Program-made: the position numbers and the translations under genes
Shown: one piece after another, positions 57,826-64,000 of the stretch
Numbering within the stretch: the stretch's first letter is position 1
Layout of the letters: every line of letters starts with the position of its first letter
Assembly (NCBI RefSeq): GCF_009727955.1
Contig: NZ_WOBR01000004.1
Location: 179,849-243,848 of the forward strand
Reading direction: 5' to 3'
Source: Aliivibrio fischeri
GTDB lineage: Bacteria > Pseudomonadota > Gammaproteobacteria > Enterobacterales > Vibrionaceae
Length of the DNA stretch: 64,000 nucleotides
The notes under the pieces: model-generated
Database searches by the model: none
Seen by the model: the letters and a program-made list of their open reading frames with translations, nothing else
Told to the model about the DNA's origin: nothing

Positions 57826-57840
57826 TTCTACAGTGTAGAA
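57826..57840. promoter_or_regulatory. TetR-type operator palindrome
   Basis: TTCTACA-G-TGTAGAA, 7-bp perfect arms around one base, 29 bases upstream of the TetR start and 67 bases upstream of the divergent reductase. A good candidate for binding by the adjacent TetR. Confidence 0.65.
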
Positions 57841-57907
57841 TTATTATATAGAAAAAAATAATTGAAGCCAAGTAAAGACGGTTAACGAATAATAATTGAG
57901 GTATCAC

Positions 57908-58441
57908 ATGTCAAACAGTGTATTTATAGCGACAAGTTTAGATGGTTATATTGCAGATAAAAACGGAGGCCTTGATTGGTTACATGCGATTCCAAATCCA
58001 GATCAGAACTCTATGGGATTTACCGAACATTTTGATCGTATCGATGCCATGGTGATGGGACGTAATACTTTGGATACGGTATTAAGTTTTGATGTTGAGT
58101 GGCCTTATTCAAAACCGGTTTTTGTTCTGAGTAATACCATGACCTCTGTTCCTGAAGGGTATGAAGATAAGGTTTTTTTAGTTAAGGGTGAGTTGAAAGA
58201 GGTTCTTAATGAGATTCATGCCAAAGGCTTTAAAAACCTGTATATCGATGGTGGAGTGACTATCCAAAACTTCTTAAAAGAGGACTTGATTGATGAGCTT
58301 ATTATTACCACTATACCTGTGCTATTAGGTGGAGGCTCACCATTATTTGCTGGTTTAGAACAACCGCTAAACTTTAAGTTTGTGAAGAGCGAAACCTTCC
58401 TTGGTGCGATTGTTCAGAACCACTTTGTACGTGAGCGTTGA
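57908..58441 (+). CDS. DHFR/RibD-C family reductase
   Basis: A 177-residue protein: MSNSVFIATSLDGYIADKNG, then MVMGRNTLDTV, then LYIDGGVTIQNFLKEDLIDE and IPVLLGGGSPLF. These are the usual motifs of the RibD C-terminal/dihydrofolate-reductase-like fold, a NADPH-dependent family. True DHFR activity is not assured; many members have unknown substrates. I use ATG 57908, preceded by GAGG six bases upstream. It is controlled, I infer, by the divergent TetR gene. Confidence 0.88.
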   Translation: MSNSVFIATSLDGYIADKNGGLDWLHAIPNPDQNSMGFTEHFDRIDAMVMGRNTLDTVLSFDVEWPYSKPVFVLSNTMTSVPEGYEDKVFLVKGELKEVLNEIHAKGFKNLYIDGGVTIQNFLKEDLIDELIITTIPVLLGGGSPLFAGLEQPLNFKFVKSETFLGAIVQNHFVRER

Positions 58442-58460
58442 AGATTTTTGAATCATTAGT

Positions 58461-58643
58461 CTAGTCCTGAATCTCCTTATTTTTCTTACTTAATTCATCA
58501 CTGTGTATTTCTTCTTTTTGAAGGTTTAGCAGTGATGACATATACAAAATAGCCTCTACTTCAATCCAATTTTTTGTCATAAGCAATTTTGACTGGTAGT
58601 AATCTTTTAGTGCTGTTGAATGTTTGTTTGATAATAATTTCAT
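58461..58643 (-). CDS. 60-residue hypothetical protein divergent from sgrR
   Basis: Charged helical peptide: MKLLSNKHSTALKDYYQSKL, LMTKNWIEVEAILYMSSLLN, LQKEEIHSDELSKKNKEIQD. It resembles no family I know, including enteric SgrT. A TAGG ribosome-binding-like sequence lies about 9 bases before the ATG and is part of an 11-bp palindrome. It occupies the position of sgrS/sgrT in enterics, with 180 bases between it and sgrR. It could also be a chance frame; no clear terminator follows. Confidence 0.45.
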   Translation of the reverse strand: MKLLSNKHSTALKDYYQSKLLMTKNWIEVEAILYMSSLLNLQKEEIHSDELSKKNKEIQD

Positions 58644-58649
58644 ACTAAG

Positions 58650-58660
58650 CCTACTGTAGG
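58650..58660. promoter_or_regulatory. CCTAC-T-GTAGG palindrome
   Basis: Perfect 5-bp arms around one base, just upstream of the 60-residue ORF start. On the minus-strand mRNA it would sequester the presumed ribosome-binding site. Confidence 0.35.
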
Positions 58661-58823
58661 TCGTTGTGATGGAGTAAATAAATTATTTCAAATTATAAGG
58701 AAGCTAAAAAGAGAGTGAGTTTTATTATTTAGTTCCTATTATTGTGGTTTTTAATTGTAAATTTGCCGTTTGTAGGTGTATCTTATTTAAATAGGGAAGT
58801 AAGAATAAAAAAGAGGTGATGTT

Positions 58824-60566
58824 TTGATTGAAGGTAAACTGGCTGCTTATTATTTTCGCATGGTTGAATTAGGTGTTAGAACGGAAGTTTTAATTACTTT
58901 AAATGAGGTGGCAGATCTCGTTTTCACGAGTGCAAGACATTGCCGAACTATTTTAAAAGAAATGAGCCAGTTAGGGTGGTTAGAATGGCATCCAAAGGTT
59001 GGTCGAAATCAACGTTCTGTTCTTTATTTAAATTACCAAGTCAATGAGTTGAAATCAGAATTAGCTAAGGCCATGATCTCTAATGGTAAGTATGAAAAAG
59101 CATTAGCTTTGATAGATCATGATCATGCTTTATTTGGGGCGTTACTTCAAAATACCTCAGGTGTGGTTCGACGTGAAGGAGAACTGCATATTCAGCTTAC
59201 TTATCCTCGTTCTTTTTCTGCATTATTACCACATTGTTCATTAAGAAATAGTGAGCGTTTTCTTTTACGGCAGGTTTATTGCTGTTTAACTGAATGTGAT
59301 TTTTCGGGAAAACTGTCCTCTCAATTAGCTCACCATTGGACTTATGATGAACAAGCATATCGATGGCGTTTCTATTTACGACCACAATTGTATTTTCATG
59401 ATGGAAGTATGATTACTGCAGAATGTGTCGCTGAATTATTTCGAAAATTAAAAGAGTTGCCAGAGTATCAAGATGAATTAGAGCACGTCACCGCTATTTC
59501 TGCTTCCAATACACATTGTATTGAGTTTAAGTTAAACCAACCGGATTTAGGCTTTGCGGGTTTACTTGCTGATGCTCGTTACTCGATTCAACCTGTTTCT
59601 CAGTTATCGTCATCAAAAACAAGTATTGGCAGTGGTTTCTTTCAAGTCGATTCTCTTTCAGAAACACGATTACAACTACAGGCTTTTGAACGATATTATG
59701 GTTGTCGTGCATTAGCTGATAGTGTCACGATATGGAAAGTTGCAATGGATTCATTAGGTAAAATTGCAATGGAAAGTGGGCAAGTCGATTTAGATCAAAA
59801 GGTCACTTGTACTCATTATCTTGAGAAGAGCCAAGATAATAAAAAAGTGGGGAGTAACGAAGTAAGAACAAGAATTGAAGATGGATGTTTACTTGCGTTA
59901 TTTAATCACAGTTCAGGGTTATCATTATTACAACGAAAATATTTAAGTCAGCTTTTATCCCCTAATAAGTTACAAGATGAAGTGATTAAATCAGGGGAAA
60001 AAATAGAAGCAGTCCCAGCCTATAATCTGCTTCAACATTGGATGAAAACACTTAACTCGCCAACAACAGAGCAAGAATTACCTGAAACATTGTCCATAGC
60101 AGTATTTGATCATCAAACGTTATTTCGATGTGCCAGTGCAATGGTGGAGATATTAAATCAGCGTGGCGTAAAGTGTCAGGTTAATAGTTATTCTTTTGAT
60201 GAGTTTTATAGAAAAGCGAAAGAAAAGACGTTGCTTGAAGATGTCATCTTAACGAGTCTGGACTTAGATGATAACCGTCCAACATCGATCTTTCGTTGGT
60301 TATTATCTAATCCTATTTTGCAGCAAAGTCTTTCATTAGATGCGAAAGAATGGCTACAAGCAGAGTTAATTAATATTAGGAATATAACTGAATTAACAGA
60401 CTATTTAGGTAAATTAGAGCCTGTTTCTTCAAGTCTGATTAGTGATTATAAAATATTACCTCTTTTTCATCATAAGCAGACTTTACGTTTTCAGGATGTA
60501 CTTAAAGGCGTTTCTATCACGGGGTGGGGGTGGCCTGCAATTCGGGATGTTTGGTCTGAAGATTAG
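58824..60566 (+). CDS. sgrR: SgrR-family sugar-phosphate stress regulator
   Basis: A 580-residue protein. N-terminal SgrR_N DNA-binding domain (about 1-110, LNEVADLVFTSARHCRTILK, LGWLEWHPKVGRNQRS) and a C-terminal SBP_bac_5 solute-binding-like domain (about 165-570, HHWTYDEQAYRWRFYLRPQL). Matches E. coli SgrR (551 residues), which senses glucose-phosphate stress and activates the sRNA SgrS. The start is TTG, backed by AAGAGGTGA about six bases upstream. A strong terminator follows. Confidence 0.88.
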   Translation: MIEGKLAAYYFRMVELGVRTEVLITLNEVADLVFTSARHCRTILKEMSQLGWLEWHPKVGRNQRSVLYLNYQVNELKSELAKAMISNGKYEKALALIDHDHALFGALLQNTSGVVRREGELHIQLTYPRSFSALLPHCSLRNSERFLLRQVYCCLTECDFSGKLSSQLAHHWTYDEQAYRWRFYLRPQLYFHDGSMITAECVAELFRKLKELPEYQDELEHVTAISASNTHCIEFKLNQPDLGFAGLLADARYSIQPVSQLSSSKTSIGSGFFQVDSLSETRLQLQAFERYYGCRALADSVTIWKVAMDSLGKIAMESGQVDLDQKVTCTHYLEKSQDNKKVGSNEVRTRIEDGCLLALFNHSSGLSLLQRKYLSQLLSPNKLQDEVIKSGEKIEAVPAYNLLQHWMKTLNSPTTEQELPETLSIAVFDHQTLFRCASAMVEILNQRGVKCQVNSYSFDEFYRKAKEKTLLEDVILTSLDLDDNRPTSIFRWLLSNPILQQSLSLDAKEWLQAELINIRNITELTDYLGKLEPVSSSLISDYKILPLFHHKQTLRFQDVLKGVSITGWGWPAIRDVWSED

Positions 60567-60575
60567 TGAGTATAA

Positions 60576-60605
60576 AAAAGCCTGCAAGTGAGCAGGCTTT
60601 TGAAT
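60576..60605. terminator. terminator between sgrR and alaA
   Basis: AAAAGCCTGC / GCAGGCTTTT, a 10-bp perfect stem with a 6-base loop, between convergent genes. Confidence 0.85.
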
Positions 60606-60623
60606 TTTTATAACAAGAACAAT

Positions 60624-61838
60624 TTATTGCTTGTAAGTGTGTAGGAAGCGCTCTAGACGACCAATCGCAGTTTCTAGATCATCAACTCGTGGTAATGTCA
60701 CGATACGGAAGTGATCAGGTGTTGGCCAGTTAAAGCCAGTTCCTTGAACTAGTAGGACCTTCTCTTTGATTAAGAAATCCAGCACAAACTTCTGATCATC
60801 TTTAATCTTGTACATCTTAGGATCAAGTTTAGGGAACAGATACATTGCGCCTTTTGGTTTCACACAACTTACACCAGGAATTTGGGTGATGAGGTCATAC
60901 GCTTTATCACGCTGTTCTAATAAACGACCACCTGGAAGCAGAAGTTCATTAATGCTTTGGTAACCACCTAACGCTGTTTGAATCGCATGTTGCATAGGTA
61001 CGTTTGCACATAAGCGCATTGAAGCAAGCATATCCAAACCAGCAATGTAACCTTGAGCGTGATCTTTAGGACCGTTTAAGAACATCCAACCACCACGGAA
61101 ACCACATACTCGATACGCTTTAGACAGACCGTTGAACGTTACCGTTAAGATATCAGGTGCTAATGTTGCTAAGGTAGTATGAACCGCACCGTCATAAAGT
61201 ACTTTGTCATAAATTTCATCAGCAAAGATGATTAGGTTGTTTTGACGTGCAATTTCGACAACTTGCAGTAAGAAATCACGACTGTATACCGCACCTGTTG
61301 GGTTATTCGGGTTAATTAACACGATACCTTTAGTGTTTGGTGTGATTTTCTTTTTAATGTCGTCTAAATCTGGGTACCAATCTGCCCCTTCATCACACAT
61401 GTAATGCACAGGTTTACCACCTGAAAGTGACACTGCAGCTGTCCATAATGGGTAATCAGGAGCAGGAACTAGCATCTCATCGCCATTATTTAACAATGCT
61501 TGCATTGCCATAACGATCAGTTCAGATGCACCATTACCGATGTAAACATCTTCTACGTCCAAATCTAATAGACCGCGACGTTGATAGTGTTGAACAACAG
61601 CTTTACGTGCTGAGTAAATGCCTTTTGAATCACAGTAACCTTGCGATGTTGGTAGATTTTTAATCACATCAACAAGGATTTCATCAGGGGCGTCAAAGCC
61701 AAATGGGGCTGGATTCCCAATATTTAACTTAAGAATTTTGTGGCCTTCTTCTTCCATTCGCTTAGCATGTTTAAGAACTGGACCACGGATGTCGTAGCAT
61801 ACACTGCTAAGTTTTGATGACATTCCAATATTTTGCAT
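60624..61838 (-). CDS. alaA: alanine-synthesising PLP aminotransferase AlaA
   Basis: A 404-residue fold-type I aminotransferase. Motifs LNIGNPAPFGFDAPDEI, YIGNGASELIVMAMQALLNN, VLINPNNPTGAVYSRDFL, and the PLP lysine in FNGLSKAYRVCGFRGGWMF. Matches E. coli AlaA (YfbQ, 405 residues), a main glutamate-pyruvate aminotransferase. It is a single gene, divergent from menF. Confidence 0.94.
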   Translation of the reverse strand: MQNIGMSSKLSSVCYDIRGPVLKHAKRMEEEGHKILKLNIGNPAPFGFDAPDEILVDVIKNLPTSQGYCDSKGIYSARKAVVQHYQRRGLLDLDVEDVYIGNGASELIVMAMQALLNNGDEMLVPAPDYPLWTAAVSLSGGKPVHYMCDEGADWYPDLDDIKKKITPNTKGIVLINPNNPTGAVYSRDFLLQVVEIARQNNLIIFADEIYDKVLYDGAVHTTLATLAPDILTVTFNGLSKAYRVCGFRGGWMFLNGPKDHAQGYIAGLDMLASMRLCANVPMQHAIQTALGGYQSINELLLPGGRLLEQRDKAYDLITQIPGVSCVKPKGAMYLFPKLDPKMYKIKDDQKFVLDFLIKEKVLLVQGTGFNWPTPDHFRIVTLPRVDDLETAIGRLERFLHTYKQ

Positions 61839-62126
61839 GGTGAAACCCTGATGATATAAAAACGATATAGATTCAAATTACACTATTTCTAATAGGCTGA
61901 GAACCAATTTTTAGAAAAAAATCATGTAAAAACATCTTCTGCCATATTTCTATCTAAAAATAGATAATTTCTCTTCTTTTAATTTCATCACCTTTTTTGC
62001 GTGACTTAAGAATTTTTTAGGTATTGCTTTTCTTGTTTTAGATTTTCATAAACAAGCAAAATTTGACAAGAGTTTTATTTTTTAGACATACAATTGATGT
62101 GAATTATTTTTTATTTACAAACCTTT

Positions 62127-62135
62127 TGCTAGAAT
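62127..62135 (+). promoter_or_regulatory. extended -10 promoter candidate for menF
   Basis: TGCTAGAAT matches an extended -10 element (TGn-TATAAT type), about 87 bases before menF. There is no good -35 at 17 bases. The gap 61839-62221 (383 bases) is AT-rich and otherwise holds TATCTAAAAATAGATA (61951-61966) and two leader palindromes; I see no further gene. Confidence 0.4.
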
Positions 62136-62167
62136 CACTAGTTCATACAAGGAAATAACAAGCAATT

Positions 62168-62197
62168 CCGCTTGTGCAAGTCGGTTGCCATGATGGC
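62168..62197. promoter_or_regulatory. paired palindromes in the menF leader
   Basis: CCGCTTGTGCAAGTCGG (62168-62184) and GCCATGATGGC (62187-62197) are adjacent symmetric sequences directly upstream of the menF ribosome-binding site. They may form leader hairpins or be an operator. Confidence 0.35.
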
Positions 62198-62221
62198 TGA
62201 AAACGATCAAGAGAGGTTAAT

Positions 62222-63544
62222 TTGTCCACTTTTCAAGATGCCATTGAATCGATCCGTCATCAAATTACACAGGCAACAACATCCCATACAATTTCTTTAA
62301 AACTGGATTGGTCTATTGGTGAGCAGCTAATTGATTGGTTAGAAGCACAACCTGTATTTCCTAAGTTTTATTGGCAATCACGTGACGGTGAAGAAGAAGT
62401 GGCAGTATTGGGTCAAGTTAAGACGTTTACCGATCCTAGTGCTGCTCAAAAAGTTCTCGCACCTCAACAACGTATTTGGGGTGGTCGTTCTTTTGATGGT
62501 CGAACTGAGCGCAATCGTCGCTGCATGTCTTCTTTCTTTTTTCTTCCTCAAGTAGAAATTACTCGTTTAGGCTCATCATGGAATTTTATGGTGAACTTGT
62601 CAGATGATAATTCTCGTTTGCTTTCTACGTTAAATAAAATGACAGAAGAGTTTGAATGTTTATCTGAATTGCATTGTCGAGTAACTCAGCGCATCAATAC
62701 GCCTGAAAAAGCAGATTGGTCTAATATGGTGAATAAAGCACTCACTGCAATTTCAAATAAACAATTTGAAAAAGTGGTATTAGCGCGTAAAACCACATTG
62801 ACTCTCGATCAAAATTTATCTTCTGCTCAATTTTTAAAAGCCAGTCGTCAAGCTAACAGTCACAGTTTTCATTTTATGATGGCGTTAGATAGCGAGCATT
62901 GTTTTATTGGTTCAACACCAGAGCGTTTGTATGTACGTAATGGTTATGCGCTTAAAACCGAAGCATTAGCAGGTACGATTGGGCGTGGTCATGATGAAGA
63001 AGAAGATAATCAATTGGCCTCATGGTTAATTGCTGATAAGAAAAACCAGTATGAAAACCGTTTAGTGGTGGACGATATTGTTCACCGTTTATCTAAGTTC
63101 AGTCTTTCAATGAACGTTGCAGAATCATCTGAATTGGTGAAATTACGCAAAGTTCAGCATTTAAAACGTCCTATTTCTGCTGAAATTAATGCGGAGTGTA
63201 GTGACTCTCAATTACTTGATAATTTACAACCAACGGCAGCCATCGCAGGATTACCTCGTATGTCGGCTTTGGATTTCATTATTGATAATGAACCTTTTGC
63301 CCGTGGTTGGTATAGCGGTGCAGTTGGTTTCTTGAGTCAACAGCGCAGTGAATTTTGTGTTGCTATTCGCAGTGCTTTGGTTATGGGTAATAAACTTCAT
63401 TTATTTGCAGGTGCAGGTATTGTTCCAGGTTCAGAGCCAAGCAGTGAATGGGACGAATTAGATAGAAAAACTTCTACTTTATGTACCTTATTAGAATCTG
63501 ATACTAATGTGAGTTCAGATATCACGGAGTCGCAAGTCGCATGA
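62222..63544 (+). CDS. menF: isochorismate synthase MenF
   Basis: A 440-residue enzyme converting chorismate to isochorismate for menaquinone. The chorismate-binding C-terminal domain contains [51 protein letters not shown] and [18 protein letters not shown]. The start is TTG at 62222, with GAGAGG seven bases upstream. Its TGA overlaps the menD ATG (ATGA), so the two are translationally coupled. An entC-type siderophore role is unlikely given menD next. Confidence 0.93.
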   Translation: MSTFQDAIESIRHQITQATTSHTISLKLDWSIGEQLIDWLEAQPVFPKFYWQSRDGEEEVAVLGQVKTFTDPSAAQKVLAPQQRIWGGRSFDGRTERNRRCMSSFFFLPQVEITRLGSSWNFMVNLSDDNSRLLSTLNKMTEEFECLSELHCRVTQRINTPEKADWSNMVNKALTAISNKQFEKVVLARKTTLTLDQNLSSAQFLKASRQANSHSFHFMMALDSEHCFIGSTPERLYVRNGYALKTEALAGTIGRGHDEEEDNQLASWLIADKKNQYENRLVVDDIVHRLSKFSLSMNVAESSELVKLRKVQHLKRPISAEINAECSDSQLLDNLQPTAAIAGLPRMSALDFIIDNEPFARGWYSGAVGFLSQQRSEFCVAIRSALVMGNKLHLFAGAGIVPGSEPSSEWDELDRKTSTLCTLLESDTNVSSDITESQVA

Positions 63545-64000
63545 TGCAACCTGAGCAGCAAGTAATGCTAAATCAAGTTTGGGCTGAGTTAATTATTGAG
63601 GAGTTAGTTCGAAATGGAGTAAAGCATATTTGCATCGCTCCGGGCTCGCGTTCAACTCCGCTAACTCTTGCCGCTTCTGAACATGCTCTTTTATCTATCC
63701 ATACGCATTTTGATGAGCGTGGTTTGGGTTTTTTGGCTTTAGGTATTGCTAAAGCCTCAAATGATCCTGTTGCAGTTATTGTTACTTCAGGTACTGCTGT
63801 CGCTAATTTATTGCCATCAGTGGCTGAATCAGGATTAACCAAAGAAAAACTTGTGTTACTCACCGCTGATCGCCCTGTAGAGCTGATTAATTGTGGTGCG
63901 AACCAAGCGATTAATCAACAAGGTATCTTCTCGTCACACGTTTGCCATTCGCTTCAATTGCCTTCTCCAAATCAAAACGTGCCGGCACAGTGGCTATTAA
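63541..64000 (+). CDS. menD: MenD (SEPHCHC synthase), 5' part
   Basis: An open frame of 153 codons runs off the window: [20 protein letters not shown], then [58 protein letters not shown] and [18 protein letters not shown]. These are N-terminal motifs of MenD, a thiamine-diphosphate enzyme joining isochorismate and 2-oxoglutarate. ATG 63541 overlaps the menF stop by four bases. Confidence 0.93.
   Translation, partial: MMQPEQQVMLNQVWAELIIEELVRNGVKHICIAPGSRSTPLTLAASEHALLSIHTHFDERGLGFLALGIAKASNDPVAVIVTSGTAVANLLPSVAESGLTKEKLVLLTADRPVELINCGANQAINQQGIFSSHVCHSLQLPSPNQNVPAQWLL

Noticed and set aside
1-64000. tRNA, rRNA, riboswitch, IS element or prophage
   Set aside because: I read the gaps and found no cloverleaf, transposase, terminal repeats with target duplications, or phage genes that I could support.

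Overview
The window reads as a piece of the main chromosome of a Vibrionaceae bacterium, most likely Aliivibrio (A. fischeri-like). This is inferred from low-GC DNA, Vibrio-type genes (AphB regulator, a HubP/FimV polar-landmark protein with acidic repeats, a rhombosortase), and runs of gammaproteobacterial core genes in enteric-like order. I see no rRNA, tRNA, CRISPR array, transposase or prophage. It is mostly ordinary core genome with small accessory patches.

Layout. 1-2.7 kb: a 5'-truncated dcuC, a membrane protein and a DUF4250 protein. 2.6-6.1 kb: divergent metR/metE with readable MetR and MetJ sites between them. 6.1-10.6 kb: a Pmp3-family peptide gene, then malI divergent from malX-malY with two clear MalI operators. 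10.6-13.4 kb: EamA exporter, divergent AraC regulator and an alpha/beta hydrolase. 13.4-25.4 kb: purU, then the conserved chain yoaA-tsaB-(small protein)-slp-hydrolase-fadD-rnd, the convergent minCDE operon, ycgL and an MltB-like transglycosylase. 25.4-41.5 kb: mnmC, fabB, pdxB-asd-fimV/hubP-truA-accD-folC-dedD-cvpA-purF. 41.6-48.8 kb: aphB, a response regulator, ybaN-apt-dnaX-ybaB-recR and rhombosortase rrtA. 48.8-54.9 kb: DTW-domain tRNA modification enzyme, dgt-like dNTPase, aldehyde dehydrogenase, EamA transporter and an unrecognised exported protein. 55-60.6 kb: yqhD/yqhC, TetR/reductase pair, a 60-aa ORF divergent from sgrR. 60.6-64 kb: alaA, menF and the start of menD, cut by the window edge.

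How the genes work together. MetR/MetE with MetJ boxes form a methionine circuit. MalI/MalX/MalY form a PTS-sugar and PLP-enzyme circuit. MinCDE places the division septum, HubP organises the pole and DedD acts at the septum. DnaX-YbaB-RecR and YoaA serve replication and repair. MnmC, TruA, TsaB and the DTW enzyme modify tRNA. FadD, FabB and AccD handle fatty-acid activation and synthesis. MenF/MenD start menaquinone synthesis for anaerobic respiration.

The most notable signals are: a dnaX slippery heptamer whose -1 frame stops one codon later; exact 279-bp tandem periodicity in fimV/hubP; a nested three-stem structure between mltB and mnmC; an exported protein with His and Asn-Cys motifs resembling permuted papain folds; an sgrR locus with a divergent small ORF in the place of enteric sgrS/sgrT; and dcuC missing its 5' end.
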